A stretch of DNA of 64,000 nucleotides from Tsukamurella paurometabola (GCF_900631615.1 NZ_LR131273.1:4062850-4126849); one strand, 5' to 3'; numbered from the stretch's first letter, positions 36,089 to 47,493 are shown. A program made the numbers and translations. The notes: a model not told the origin generated them from the letters alone.

Positions 36089-37006
36089 TCAGTCGGGCAG
36101 GGGCGCGACGTCCACGGAGACATGGATCTTCGATCCCTTCGATTCCGTGTAGATGACGCCGCGCAGGGGCGGGACGTCCTCGTAGTCACGCCCCCAGGCG
36201 ACCGTCACGTGGCGTTCGTCGACGAACTTGTTGTTGGTCGGGTCGAAGGGCAGCCAGGCGTCCCCGGGCAGCCACACCGCGGCCCACGCATGGGTGGCCC
36301 CGGCGCCGACGACGCGGTCCTGGCCGGGCGGCGGCTCGGTGGCGAGGTACCCGGACACGTACCGGGCCGCGAGCCCCTTCGACCGCAGGCACGCGATGGC
36401 GACCCGCGCGAAGTCCTGGCAGACGCCCTCGCGGCGTTCCATCACGGTGCCCACCCGGGTCGAGACGTTGGTGGCACCGGACCGGTAGGTGAAGTCCGTG
36501 TAGATCCGGGTGGTCAGCTCCTCGACGGCCTCCACCAGCGGCTTTCCCGGGGTGAAGATCGTGTCGGCGTAGGCGCGCACCGCGTCGTCGATCTCGGCCG
36601 GCCGCTGGTCCAGGCGGTACTGCGCGGCGAGCGCCCCGGCCTCGCCGACGGGCCGCGCGAGCTCCCAGGGCGCGAGCGCGGGCCCCTCGTCGGTGACGGC
36701 CCGGTCCAGCGGATCGACCTCGACGACCGATTCACCGCGGACCAGGAGCCGGGTGTGTGGTGTGGTCACGTGGAAGTAGGTGTCGGTGTTGCCGTACGCG
36801 TCCACTCCCTCGGAGCGGTCCGACGGTTCCGGCCCCACCGTGATCGTGTGCTCCTCGACGCGCTGGTCGGAGAGCTCACGCGGCGACAGATAGCACCGAC
36901 CGAAACTGGAGGTGACCTCCGCGTCGTAGGTGTAGGTGGTCTCGTGCACCACGCGGTAGCGGCGCGGCCGCGAGTCCTCGGTGCGCCGGGAGAAGCTCAG
37001 GCCCAC
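36089..37006 (-). CDS. transglutaminase-like cysteine protease/peptidase
   Basis: 305-residue bacterial transglutaminase-core protein. The N-terminal beta-domain (RYRVVHETTYTYDAEVTSSFGRCYLSPRELSDQ) is typical of the bacterial N-terminal transglutaminase module. Catalytic Cys lies in RREGVCQDFARVAIACLRSKGLAARYVSGYL, His in GATHAWAAVWLPG, and Asp in FDPTNN, a complete triad. It is cytosolic, with no signal. The GTG at 37006 overlaps the ATP-grasp gene by 10 nt. Families with this arrangement are predicted, in the comparative-genomics literature, to act on peptides made by the neighbouring ATP-grasp/alpha-E proteins. Confidence 0.9.
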   Translation of the reverse strand: MGLSFSRRTEDSRPRRYRVVHETTYTYDAEVTSSFGRCYLSPRELSDQRVEEHTITVGPEPSDRSEGVDAYGNTDTYFHVTTPHTRLLVRGESVVEVDPLDRAVTDEGPALAPWELARPVGEAGALAAQYRLDQRPAEIDDAVRAYADTIFTPGKPLVEAVEELTTRIYTDFTYRSGATNVSTRVGTVMERREGVCQDFARVAIACLRSKGLAARYVSGYLATEPPPGQDRVVGAGATHAWAAVWLPGDAWLPFDPTNNKFVDERHVTVAWGRDYEDVPPLRGVIYTESKGSKIHVSVDVAPLPD

Positions 37007-39471
37007 GACTGCACCCCCACCCAGATCGGGCGGGCCGCCGCGGGCGGCGCGAACCTGGTCCGTTCGAGCACGTCCGAGACCTCGCGCATTCCCTCGTCCA
37101 CGGCGTCGAGCAGCGCCTCGATCTCCGTCCGCCGGCCGTCGGCGATGGTCTCGGCGTCGTCCGGGTCGAACCGGCCGAGCCGCGCGAGCACCTCTCCGAC
37201 GGTGCGCTCGCACGTCGGGCTGCGCAGTTCGTCGGGCAGTTGCGCGAGGTCGGCGGTCAGGGCCGTGAGCGCGGCGACGAGCGAGCGCGGATTGGTGGCG
37301 TCGAGGAACATCAGGTCCACCGCGGCGCCCGCGCGCAGCACGGCCCGGTGCCGGCGCCGGTAGGTGACGGCGGACTCGCACGTCACGAGGTAGGCGTCCA
37401 GGAGGCCCGCCTCGATCTCCGCCGGGTTCTCGGGGACGACCATCGCCCGCGTGACGGCACTGAGTTGCAGGGCGCGTTCGATGCGCCGGCCGGCGTCCAT
37501 CATCAGCCAGGCCGGATCCTGCACGAGCGATTCCCGGCCGAGGCCGGCGAACGCCAGCAGCGAGACCAGGACCTCGCCGAGCGTCTGGTCGAGCTGCTCC
37601 CCCGCGTCGTCGCGGTCGGCGGCGAGCCGTCCGAGCGACCGTTCCGCTCCGCTGAGCACGAGCCAGGTATCGGTGGACATCTGATCGCGAACGGCCCGCA
37701 GGCACGCCCGCAGCCGGACGCCGGAGTGCGCGACGCTGCCCGGCACGTCCACGTCGAGGGTGAGGCGGCGCAATCGAGCGAGCACGTCGGTCTGTTCGGT
37801 CCCCTCGACCACGATCGGCCCGAGTTGATCGGTGACCGTGGCCGCGACCACGGCGTCCAGCAGCGGCTGCAGCACGTCGGCACCCGCCTGCCACGGCCGG
37901 TGCCGGAACTCACGGCTGCGGTCGTGCGCCATCGACAGCAGGCGGACGGTGGCCTCGGCCCGCTCCGCGTACCGTCCGATCCAGAACTGGTCGGAGAGGA
38001 CACGGGGCGTCGCCACCGGGCCGCTGGGTGCCGCCCCGACCCGGCCCGAGCGGGGCGCGGTCGCCACGCGGGCGGGGGCACGGACGTCGTCGGGGGTCGG
38101 CACCCAGACGTCGCGGGCGGCCGACGAGTGCAGCAGCGCCCCCTCGGCACCGTCGAGCAGGACCTGGCCGAGGCCGCCCGGCAGCACGGTGTAACCGGAC
38201 TCCTGTGCGAGGGCGAAGGCGCGCAGCGCGAAGCCGCGTTCCACGACGGCGCCGTGGTCGACGGCGGATCGGCCGGTGAACGGCACGAGGGTCTTCACGC
38301 ACCACACGGTCGGGTCCGCGGCGATCCGCTGCCGCAGATCGTCGGCCCGGTCCGCGGTGAGGTCGGCCCCGGCGAAGCGCTCGCCGGTGGCGAAGTTGAG
38401 CACCAGCCGGTCGTCGAGCGGACCGTCGAGCGCGGCGCGTCCGGCCGGGGTCGCGGCGTGCAGGGTCGGCGTGGACGGCAGCAGCAGGTCCTCATCGAGC
38501 AGGTCGCGGCACAGCTGCGGCAGGTACGCGTGCAGGGCCGGGTTCTCGAGCACTCCCGACCCGAGGGTGTTGACGACGGTGACGGCGCCGCGGGTCATCA
38601 TCTCGACGAGCCCGACGACGCCGAGCTGCGAATCGGTGCGCAGGTCGAGCGGGTCGGAGAACTCGGAGTCCACGCGCCGCAGGATGACGTGCACGCGCTT
38701 CATCCGGCCGAGCGAGCGCATGAACACGCCGCCGTCGCGCACCGTCAGGTCGGGGGCCTCGACCAGTGGGAAGCCGAGGACCGAGGCGAGGTACGCCTGG
38801 TCGAAGGCGGTCTCGGAGAGGGATCCGGGGCTGAGCACGACGACGGTCGGGTCGTCCACGCCCGGCGGCGCGGCCTCGATCAGCTGCATGCGCAGCGCCG
38901 CCGCGAAGGAGGCGACGGGCCGCGGTGTCTCCGACCGGAGTTCGCGCGGGAGGGCGCGGGAGGTGACCCGGCGGTCGGCGAGCGCGTAGCCCACGCCCGA
39001 CGGCGCCTGGGTGCGGTCCGCGACCGCGACGTACCCGGTCACCTCGTCGCCGGCGGCCTCGCCGATGTCGACGCCGTGCAGGAACAGCGAGCGCGGGCCG
39101 GGCGACGGAACGCCGACCGCTCGCCGGATGAAGCCGGGGTGCGCGAACACCACCTCCGGCGGGACCGTGCCGGTGCGCAGCGTGCGCTGCTCGCCGTAGA
39201 AGTCCTTGAGCACCGCGTCGAGCAGCAGCGATCGCTGGGCGACGCCGCGTGCGAGCCCGTCCCACTCCTCGGCGCCGAGGAGCACCGGCAGCGGGTCGAG
39301 CCGCCACGGCCCCGGCTCGGTGGCGGCCCCGGGCATCGCCGGGTCCTGGGCAGCGGGCACGGCGTCGAGCGCGTTGTAGGTGATGCCCTCGTCGTCGATG
39401 AGTCCGCGGACCCGCGCGGAGAGACGGCGCAGGCCCGCCGGGTCGAGTCGGCGGAGTGCGTCGATGCTCAC
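36997..39471 (-). CDS. circularly permuted ATP-grasp / alpha-E domain fusion
   Basis: 824 residues. Residues 1-480 are a circularly permuted ATP-grasp ligase of the type 2 family: LDAVLKDFYGEQRTLRTGTVPPEVVFAHPGFIRRAVG, DRTQAPSGVGYALADRRVTSRALP, PTVVVLSPGSLSETAFDQAYLASVLGFPLVE, ADLTVRDGGVFMRSLGRMKRVHVILRRVDSEFSDPLDLR, and a conserved GRGAV-like VNTLGSGVLENPALHAYLP. Residues about 510-820 form a mostly helical alpha-E domain, LSDQFWIGRYAERAEATVRLLSMAHDRSREF and LRSPTCERTVGEVLARLG. The two domains are separate genes in many bacteria. It probably forms amide bonds on a peptide or small molecule; substrate unknown. It is coupled to DUF389 upstream (GTGA) and the transglutaminase downstream. Confidence 0.9.
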   Translation of the reverse strand: MSIDALRRLDPAGLRRLSARVRGLIDDEGITYNALDAVPAAQDPAMPGAATEPGPWRLDPLPVLLGAEEWDGLARGVAQRSLLLDAVLKDFYGEQRTLRTGTVPPEVVFAHPGFIRRAVGVPSPGPRSLFLHGVDIGEAAGDEVTGYVAVADRTQAPSGVGYALADRRVTSRALPRELRSETPRPVASFAAALRMQLIEAAPPGVDDPTVVVLSPGSLSETAFDQAYLASVLGFPLVEAPDLTVRDGGVFMRSLGRMKRVHVILRRVDSEFSDPLDLRTDSQLGVVGLVEMMTRGAVTVVNTLGSGVLENPALHAYLPQLCRDLLDEDLLLPSTPTLHAATPAGRAALDGPLDDRLVLNFATGERFAGADLTADRADDLRQRIAADPTVWCVKTLVPFTGRSAVDHGAVVERGFALRAFALAQESGYTVLPGGLGQVLLDGAEGALLHSSAARDVWVPTPDDVRAPARVATAPRSGRVGAAPSGPVATPRVLSDQFWIGRYAERAEATVRLLSMAHDRSREFRHRPWQAGADVLQPLLDAVVAATVTDQLGPIVVEGTEQTDVLARLRRLTLDVDVPGSVAHSGVRLRACLRAVRDQMSTDTWLVLSGAERSLGRLAADRDDAGEQLDQTLGEVLVSLLAFAGLGRESLVQDPAWLMMDAGRRIERALQLSAVTRAMVVPENPAEIEAGLLDAYLVTCESAVTYRRRHRAVLRAGAAVDLMFLDATNPRSLVAALTALTADLAQLPDELRSPTCERTVGEVLARLGRFDPDDAETIADGRRTEIEALLDAVDEGMREVSDVLERTRFAPPAAARPIWVGVQSWA

Positions 39472-40400
39472 AGGCCCACCTGCTCCCGCATGTCGCGCCA
39501 CGCCGCCGGACGCAGCACCAGCACCAGGACGCCCGCGACGACGATGCCGACGAGGTTGATCGCGAGCTGCCCCGTCGATTCGAGAGCGCGCTGCCACTCC
39601 CCGACCGTCGCCGCCACCACGGCGTACCCGGCGGCGGGCACCGTCGTGACCGAGATGAAGACGCCGACCAGGGCGGCCGATTTGGCGGTGACCATCGAGA
39701 TCATCCCCGCGGCGCCGGCGAGCAGCGCGACGATGAGCGAGAACGGGCCGACGCGGTAGATGAAGTCGACCTGGCCCGCGGAGTCGAGGACGTCCACGCC
39801 GAACAGGTTCGCCGCGAGGGCCGCCTCGGCACCGAGCCACGTGCACGCCATCGCCACCGGGAAGCCCACCGACAGGGCGATCACCGGGCGCACCGCGAAG
39901 TGCAGGCGACGGGTGGCGAGCGCCACCGCGATCGCCGCGAGCGGCCCGAACTCCGGCCCCACGACCATCGCGCCGACGACGGTGACCGGCGAGTTCGTCA
40001 CCACGCCCACCGCGGCCAGCAGCACGGCGAGCACCAGGAAGGCGAGGAAGGTCGAGTTGAGCGTCGATTCCTCGCGGGTCCGGGCGGTCAGCTCCTCCCA
40101 CACCACCGCGTCCGACGGGTCGCCGGGCACGGCCTTCTCGGCCTCGTCCGCAGCATCCGAGAGCACCGTGTCGAGCGTCGAGACCGTGACGGCACCATCG
40201 ACGGGGATGCGCAGTTCCTCAAGGCCCTGTAGCACGCGGTGCGCGGCCTCCCGGGTGACCTCCGCGCTGAGCACATCGCCCGCGGGGACGAGCGACGCGC
40301 CGGGCGCCAGCGTGATGTGGGTGACGCCCGGCCGCGACCGCAGCAGCGCGAGCACCGCATCGGTCCGGTCGGGCGGGCTGATCACCCGGATGTGGCGCAC
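39468..40400 (-). CDS. DUF389 membrane protein
   Basis: 310 residues. A soluble N-terminal domain (1-80, ACT-like alpha/beta with [38 protein letters not shown]) is followed by a DUF389 membrane domain with about six to seven helices. Conserved segments are [32 protein letters not shown] and [29 protein letters not shown]389 proteins have no proven function; a transport role is often guessed. It starts 4 nt after aspS and its stop overlaps the GTG of the ATP-grasp fusion. Confidence 0.9.
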   Translation of the reverse strand: MRHIRVISPPDRTDAVLALLRSRPGVTHITLAPGASLVPAGDVLSAEVTREAAHRVLQGLEELRIPVDGAVTVSTLDTVLSDAADEAEKAVPGDPSDAVVWEELTARTREESTLNSTFLAFLVLAVLLAAVGVVTNSPVTVVGAMVVGPEFGPLAAIAVALATRRLHFAVRPVIALSVGFPVAMACTWLGAEAALAANLFGVDVLDSAGQVDFIYRVGPFSLIVALLAGAAGMISMVTAKSAALVGVFISVTTVPAAGYAVVAATVGEWQRALESTGQLAINLVGIVVAGVLVLVLRPAAWRDMREQVGL

Positions 40401-40404
40401 GCGG

Positions 40405-42207
<1,803 letters not shown>

Positions 42208-42304
42208 TTTCGGGGTGTCCTTTCGACGAGGAATCTTCGAGCGCCTGTCATGCTACGGGGCGAACCGGTTCACGATCTCACCCCTGTCATGGAATGCTGT
42301 GCGC

Positions 42305-43192
42305 ATGACCTTTCAGGGCAACGGGCCGCTCGAGGGCGGCAACGTCAGCGCAGGCGGCGGTGGCGGTATGGGCCGCGGCATGGTGATCGGCGGCGGCAGC
42401 ATCGGCACAGTCGTGATCGGCCTGCTCATCTATTTCCTCACCGGCAGCACCGGGGGGATGACACAGGCGCCGCAGCAAGCGGGGCCCGGTCTCTCCCAGG
42501 CGGAGCAGCAGCTCGACGAGAAGCTCAAGAACTGCACCAAGGAGCAGGCAAACAGCGACACGGCCTGCCGCATCAAGGCCACCACGATCTCCCTGGACAA
42601 GGTGTGGCCGACGGTCCTGCGCGGCTACAAGCCCCCGCGCGGCGGGACGAAGATCATGCCGGTGGGCGCGCAGTCCATCAACACCGCCTGCGGTGTCGCG
42701 GGCGCCGATACCGGCCCGTTCTACTGCCCGAGCGACCAGGTCGCGGTCTTCCAGCTGGACTTCATGGACCGCGTGATCAAGAAGATGGGCGGCACGAACG
42801 CGCCGTTCTCGCAGGAGTACATCGTGGCCCACGAGTTCGGCCACCACGTGCAGACGCTCCTCGGCGACATCGACAAGGCCCAGCAGGGCCGCGGCGCGCA
42901 GGGCGGCTCGGTCCGCGTCGAGCTGCAGGCCGATTGCTACGCGGGCGTCTGGGCCGCCCACGCCGACAAGGGCGAGGACGCGATGCTCAAGCCGCTCACG
43001 CAGCAGGAGATCTCCGACGCGATCACCACCGCGCAGGCCATCGGCGACGACACGATCCAGCGCAACGCGGGCCGCAACGTCAACCCCGAGTCCTTCTCGC
43101 ACGGGACCTCGGAGCAGCGCGTGCGGTGGTTCTCGCAGGGCTACCGGACCGGCGCTCCCGCCCAGTGCGACACCTTCAGCGGCACCATCTGA
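42305..43192 (+). CDS. YpfJ-like neutral zinc metallopeptidase, membrane-anchored
   Basis: 295-residue putative zinc peptidase of the DUF/PF04228 neutral-zinc-metallopeptidase family (M. tuberculosis Rv2575-like). Gly-rich N-terminus (9-33), one transmembrane helix (34-47), then the extracytoplasmic domain. The metal site is VAHEFGHHVQTLLG (His176, Glu177, His180); downstream ELQADCYAGVWAAHADKGE supplies the likely third ligand, and NVNPESFSHGTSEQRVRWFSQGY is a family signature. Cys77/88 and Cys129/141 could form disulfides outside the cell. It is divergent from aspS across about 97 nt. Confidence 0.9.
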   Translation: MTFQGNGPLEGGNVSAGGGGGMGRGMVIGGGSIGTVVIGLLIYFLTGSTGGMTQAPQQAGPGLSQAEQQLDEKLKNCTKEQANSDTACRIKATTISLDKVWPTVLRGYKPPRGGTKIMPVGAQSINTACGVAGADTGPFYCPSDQVAVFQLDFMDRVIKKMGGTNAPFSQEYIVAHEFGHHVQTLLGDIDKAQQGRGAQGGSVRVELQADCYAGVWAAHADKGEDAMLKPLTQQEISDAITTAQAIGDDTIQRNAGRNVNPESFSHGTSEQRVRWFSQGYRTGAPAQCDTFSGTI

Positions 43193-43361
43193 TCCGGCGC
43201 TCGGAACGCTGATCCGCTGGCCGCGTACCCGGGCGGATGGCTCGTGCCGCCGGTCGCGATGTACCCACCCGGCGACGCCGGACCGCGTACCTGAGCACGC
43301 TGACCAACGCTGCCACGCGGCGCAAGCCGGGTCGGGCCACGCGCGGCCTGTAGGCCGGGCA

Positions 43362-43367
43362 TAACCT
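43362..43367 (+). promoter_or_regulatory. candidate -10 before the DUF885 gene
   Basis: TAACCT sits 6 nt before the ATG at 43374, with no ribosome-binding site. The 180-nt gap upstream (43193-43373) holds only a short GGCC-TGTA-GGCC hairpin (43346-43357) and a repeated CCGCGTACC; I see no gene there. Confidence 0.35.
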
Positions 43368-43373
43368 GGTCGT

Positions 43374-45020
43374 ATGTCGGACGCTGCAGCTGCGAACACG
43401 CCCATCGATCAGCTCGCCAACACCCTCGCCCTGCGGGTCGCCGCCACGGACCCGATCCTGGCGACGCACGCGGGAATCACCGAGCTCAACGACAAGCTCA
43501 CCGACTTCTCCCCCGCCGGGCTGGAGGCGAGGGCGGCCGTGGGGCGCGAGACGCTGGCACAACTCGACGAGCTGACCGAGGAGAACGACGCCGACCGCGT
43601 CACCGCGGCCACCCTGCGCGAGCGGCTGGGCGTGCACGACGCGATCCACGACGCAGGGCGCACCGTCGGCGAGCTGAACGTGATCGCCTCACCGATGCAG
43701 GACATCCGCGACGTCTTCGACCTGACCCCGGCGGGCACACCGGAGGAGATCGCCACCCTCACCGCGCGCCTGGCGGCGGTCCCATCCGCCATCGACTCCG
43801 CCGTGGAGGGCCTGCGGGCCCGCCTCGCCGGCGGCACGTGGCCCTTCGCCGAGTTGCAGGTGCGGGAGGTACTGGCGCAGGCCCGCACGGCCGGCGACCA
43901 GGTCGCGGCCAACGTCGATCGCCTGGGCGAGCGGGCACCGTCGGACCTGAAGGACCGGGTGCGAGCCGCCTTCGCCGGGTACGCGGACGTCCTCGAGACC
44001 GAAGTCCTGCCCGCCGCGAAGGCGCTCGACGAGCCCAGCGGGCTGGGCGTGGGCCGCGACGTCTACCCCCTGTACTCGCGGCTGTACCTGGGCGCGACCG
44101 TCGACCTCGAGGAGACCTACGCCTGGGGGCAGGAGCTGCTGGCCGGCATCGTCGCCGAGCAGGAGCAGGTGGCGCAGCGCCTCTACCCCGGCGCGACGGT
44201 GGCGGAGGCCCTGTCTCGACTGGACTCGGAACCGCGGTACACGATCCACGGGACGGACGCGCTACGGGAGTGGATGCAGAAGACCTCCGACGAGGCCGTC
44301 GCGGCGCTGTCCGGGACCCATTTCGACATCCCCGCCGAGCTGCACCGGCTCGACTGCAGGATCGCGCCGAGCAACTCGGGCGGCATCTACTACACCGGAC
44401 CGTCCGCCGACCTGTCGCGCGCCGGCGCCATGTGGTGGTCGGTGCCGGACGGCGTGACCGAGTTCCACACCTGGCAGGAGAAGACGACCGTCTACCACGA
44501 GGGGGTCCCCGGTCATCACCTCCAGATCGGCCAGTCGGTGATCGCGCCGCTCAACATCTTCCGCAAGCTCGCGTCGTTCGTTTCCGGGCACGGCGAGGGC
44601 TGGGCGTTGTACGCGGAGCGGCTCATGCGCGACCTGGGGTTCCTCGACGACGACGGCGACCTCATGGGCATGCTCGACTCGCAGCGGCTCCGCGCCGCCC
44701 GCGTCGTGCTGGACATCGGCGTGCACTGCGGCTTCGAGGCGCCCGCGGAGGTCGGCGGCGGCGCCTGGACCTACGAGAAGGGCTGGCGGTTCCTGCGCTC
44801 GCACGTCGCGATGTCCGACGAGCAGCTGCGCTTCGAGTACCACCGCTACCTCGGCTGGCCCGGACAGGCGCCGTCGTACTCGGTCGGCCAGCGGGTGTGG
44901 GAGCAGACCCGCGACGCCTACCTCGCCGCGCACCCCGGATCCACGCTCAAGGACTTCCACCGCGACGCCCTGGCACTCGGCGGCATGGGCCTGGACACCC
45001 TGCGCGCGGCGATCGTCTGA
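43374..45020 (+). CDS. DUF885 putative metallopeptidase
   Basis: 548-residue DUF885 protein, a family of predicted zinc peptidases distantly related to M2/M32-type helical proteases. The metal motif is TVYHEGVPGHHLQ (His375-Glu376 with His381), an HExxxxH-like variant. VSGHGEGWALYAERLMRDLG supplies the likely third ligand (Glu), and WPGQAPSYSVGQRVWEQTRDAYLA ends the family pattern. It has no signal peptide, so it is cytosolic. Its stop lies 5 nt from the convergent diacylglycerol kinase gene. Confidence 0.9.
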   Translation: MSDAAAANTPIDQLANTLALRVAATDPILATHAGITELNDKLTDFSPAGLEARAAVGRETLAQLDELTEENDADRVTAATLRERLGVHDAIHDAGRTVGELNVIASPMQDIRDVFDLTPAGTPEEIATLTARLAAVPSAIDSAVEGLRARLAGGTWPFAELQVREVLAQARTAGDQVAANVDRLGERAPSDLKDRVRAAFAGYADVLETEVLPAAKALDEPSGLGVGRDVYPLYSRLYLGATVDLEETYAWGQELLAGIVAEQEQVAQRLYPGATVAEALSRLDSEPRYTIHGTDALREWMQKTSDEAVAALSGTHFDIPAELHRLDCRIAPSNSGGIYYTGPSADLSRAGAMWWSVPDGVTEFHTWQEKTTVYHEGVPGHHLQIGQSVIAPLNIFRKLASFVSGHGEGWALYAERLMRDLGFLDDDGDLMGMLDSQRLRAARVVLDIGVHCGFEAPAEVGGGAWTYEKGWRFLRSHVAMSDEQLRFEYHRYLGWPGQAPSYSVGQRVWEQTRDAYLAAHPGSTLKDFHRDALALGGMGLDTLRAAIV

Positions 45021-45025
45021 GAGAG

Positions 45026-45907
45026 TCAGCGCGACACGAGCACCGGGAGCACGGCCCTGCGGATCCCGACGGTGACGGGCAGTTCCTGCAGGTAGTCACC
45101 GTCGGCGTGCACGGGGATCGGGCGGTCGGCGCTGACGACCACCTCCTGGCCGCTGAAGGTCAGTGCTTCCGCCCGCGCGACGTGGGCGCCGGTCTTCGCC
45201 TCCCCCATCGCGCTGATGAGCTTGAGCTTGTTCCCGGCACCGTCGACGGCGAGCACGTCGATGCGACCGTTGTCGGATGCGGCGGCGGGGACCATGTGCA
45301 GGCCGCTTCCGTACCAGCCGGAGTTGGCGATGACGACCATGTGCACGGGCCCCTCGTGGACGGCACCGTCGACCTCGATGCGGAACCCCGCGGGCTTCCA
45401 CCGGAACGCCGCGATCGCCGGTGCGAGCCGGTACGCGAGCGGCCCCATCCAGCGCAGCTTGTTGATGAGCTCGGTGGCGACGGAGTCGAGCCCGACGTAG
45501 ACGTTGCCGACGGCGATCTCGTCGCCGACGGTGAGCACGTCGAGATCCTTGCGCAGGCCGTCGGTGAGCACGTCGGCGATGGCCGTCGGGTCGTCGGGAA
45601 GCCGCAGGTGTCGGGCCATGTCGTTGCCGCGGCCCGCGGTGACGATACCCATCGGCGCGCCGGGCACGCGGAGCACGCCGGTCGCGACCTCACGGATCTG
45701 GCCGTCGCCGCCGACCGCGACCGTCAGGGCGCCCGACGCGGCTGCTTCCTCGGCGCGCCGTCGGGCGTCGGCGCCGGAGGCGGACTCCACGACGTCGGTG
45801 GAGACGTCCCGGCGGGCCAGTTCCTCGGCGACGGCGGCCCACCGCGTGCGTGCGACCCCGCCGCCGGAGATCGGGTTGAGGACGGCGATGACGTCGGTGG
45901 CGGTCAC
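45026..45907 (-). CDS. diacylglycerol kinase (DAGK catalytic family)
   Basis: 293-residue lipid kinase of the DgkB/YegS type, homologous to mycobacterial Rv2252; phosphorylates diacylglycerol to phosphatidate at the membrane face. Visible are VLNPISGGGVARTRW, the nucleotide motif VAVGGDGQIREVATGV (Thr is Gln in the usual GGDGT), GIVTAGRGNDMARHLRLP, VGNVYVGLDSVATELI, HMVVIANSGWYGSGLHMVPAAASDNGRIDVLAVDGAG and VHADGDYLQELPVTV. The GTG at 45907 overlaps the stop of the FAD-binding gene (GTGA). Confidence 0.92.
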   Translation of the reverse strand: MTATDVIAVLNPISGGGVARTRWAAVAEELARRDVSTDVVESASGADARRRAEEAAASGALTVAVGGDGQIREVATGVLRVPGAPMGIVTAGRGNDMARHLRLPDDPTAIADVLTDGLRKDLDVLTVGDEIAVGNVYVGLDSVATELINKLRWMGPLAYRLAPAIAAFRWKPAGFRIEVDGAVHEGPVHMVVIANSGWYGSGLHMVPAAASDNGRIDVLAVDGAGNKLKLISAMGEAKTGAHVARAEALTFSGQEVVVSADRPIPVHADGDYLQELPVTVGIRRAVLPVLVSR

Positions 45908-47493
45908 GGGAGCAGGATCCCGGGGTTGAGCACGCCCTGCGGGTCGAGGGCGTCCTTGACCGCGCGCAGGGCCGAGACCTGCACCTCGCCGATCTCCTCC
46001 AGGTAGGTGGCGCGGTGATCGGTGCCGACGGCGTGGTGGTGGGTGATGGATGCGCCCGCCGCGCGGATCGCGGCGTTCGCGGCGGCCTTGGCCGCGCCCC
46101 ACTGGGTGAGCGGATCCTCCAGCGCCTTGCAGATCACCGTGAAGTACAGCGAGGCACCCGTCGGGTAGACGTGCGAGATGTGGCACATGACCACGGCGGG
46201 CGTCCCCTGCTCGCCGAGCGCTCCGGTCAGCGCGGCGGTCACGTCGGCCTTGAGCCGATCGACGTTGGACCAGAAGGTCACGGTCTCCAGCGTCTCCACC
46301 AGCGCGCCCGCGTCGAGCAGCGGATCGCGCAGGTAGGGGCCGCGGAACCGGCCGGCGCGCCAGGCCTCCCCCGGCTCCTCGCCGAGGAACTCGCCACCCA
46401 GCTCGATGAGCCGCGCGGAGACGTAGCCGTCGCGGCAGTCGACGTCGGGTTCGTCGCCCTCGAAGCCGACGATCATGAGGCACCCGCCGACCGCGGCCTT
46501 CCCCGCGGCCCCCGGGTTCGCGAGGTTGAGGCCGGTCTCGGCCTCGTCGGACAGGCGCAGCACCGTCGGGCGGACGGAGCTCTGCGCGAGCACCCGCATG
46601 GCGTTCGCACCGGCGGCGAAGTCGGGGAACCGCCAGCCGTAGAACCGGCGGACCGCCGGGACGGGGTGGACCCGGACGCGGACGGCGGTGACGACCCCCA
46701 AGGCGCCTTCGGAGCCGAGGAAGAGCTGCCGCAGGTCGGGACCGGCCGCGGACTTGGGCGCGGTGCCGATCTCCGCGACGCCCCGCGGCGTGGCGACGGT
46801 GAGCCCGACGACCATCTCGTCGAACCGGCCGTAGCCGATCGAGGACTGCCCCGCGGAGCGCGTGACGGCGCACCCGCCGACCGTCGCCCCCTCGTACGAC
46901 TGGGGGAAGTGACCGATTTCGTAGCCCTGCTCGCCGAGGAGCCGCTCCGCCTCGGGCAGCCGGGTGCCGGCGGCGAGCGTGGCGATCTGGGAGACCGGAT
47001 CCAGCTCGATCAGTCCGGTCAGGCCGCGCAGGTCCAGTGCGACGACGGGCCGGGTCCGCTCGGGCGCGAGGCCGCCCGTGACCGAGGTGCCGCCGGAGAA
47101 CGGGCTCAGGGTGAGGTCCTTCGCCGCACAGACGGCCAGGACCTCGGCGACCTGCTCGGCCGATGTCGGCGTGACCACGACGTCGGGGGCGTCGGAGGCA
47201 TCCCCTGCGCGGTACTTCAGCAGGTCCGGCGTGGAGAAGCCGCGAAGATGGCGCAGGCGGGTAGCGTCGTCGGTGGCGACCGTCACACCTGTCTTCTGCA
47301 GGGCCGCGAGTGCCCGGCCGGAGACGCGGGACGGCATCAGGAACGGCTGCCCGGGCTCGCCCGGGCCGTGGTCGATGCCGAGCATGGTGAGCGCGCCGAG
47401 CACCGATTCGGAGAGGTGCATGGGGTTCGCGGGATCACCCCAGCGGCCGGGTTCGAATGCGACGACGGGAAGATCCACCTCGGACGAAGTCAT
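45904..47493 (-). CDS. FAD-binding oxidase, alkyl-DHAP synthase-like
   Basis: 529-residue VAO/PCMH-type flavoprotein, homologous to mycobacterial Rv2251 and similar to alkyl-dihydroxyacetonephosphate synthase. FAD motifs are VVVTPTSAEQVAEVLAVC, LSPFSGGTSVTGGLAPE, GHFPQSYEGATVGGCAVTRSAGQSSIGYGR and LFLGSEGALGVVTAVRVRVHP. The AGPS-like CHISHVYPTGASLYFTVICK and ASITHHHAVGTDHRATYLEEIG (His cluster of the active site) are near the C-terminus. The ATG at 47493 is only 15 nt from the divergent TetR start. The true reaction in bacteria is unproven; ether-lipid synthesis is the family prediction. Confidence 0.9.
   Translation of the reverse strand: MTSSEVDLPVVAFEPGRWGDPANPMHLSESVLGALTMLGIDHGPGEPGQPFLMPSRVSGRALAALQKTGVTVATDDATRLRHLRGFSTPDLLKYRAGDASDAPDVVVTPTSAEQVAEVLAVCAAKDLTLSPFSGGTSVTGGLAPERTRPVVALDLRGLTGLIELDPVSQIATLAAGTRLPEAERLLGEQGYEIGHFPQSYEGATVGGCAVTRSAGQSSIGYGRFDEMVVGLTVATPRGVAEIGTAPKSAAGPDLRQLFLGSEGALGVVTAVRVRVHPVPAVRRFYGWRFPDFAAGANAMRVLAQSSVRPTVLRLSDEAETGLNLANPGAAGKAAVGGCLMIVGFEGDEPDVDCRDGYVSARLIELGGEFLGEEPGEAWRAGRFRGPYLRDPLLDAGALVETLETVTFWSNVDRLKADVTAALTGALGEQGTPAVVMCHISHVYPTGASLYFTVICKALEDPLTQWGAAKAAANAAIRAAGASITHHHAVGTDHRATYLEEIGEVQVSALRAVKDALDPQGVLNPGILLP

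Noticed and set aside
43237-43353. 38-codon Arg-rich frame in the gap before the DUF885 gene
   Set aside because: No ribosome site, no hydrophobic pattern, high Arg content as expected by chance.
43141-43362. 73-codon minus frame covering the end of the zinc peptidase gene
   Set aside because: Mostly antisense to the peptidase; Gly/Pro/Ser-rich translation with no start signal.
43193-43373. Possible tRNA or small RNA gene in the 181-nt gap
   Set aside because: No T-loop GTTCRA pattern or cloverleaf arms; only a 4-bp hairpin and a 9-bp repeat.
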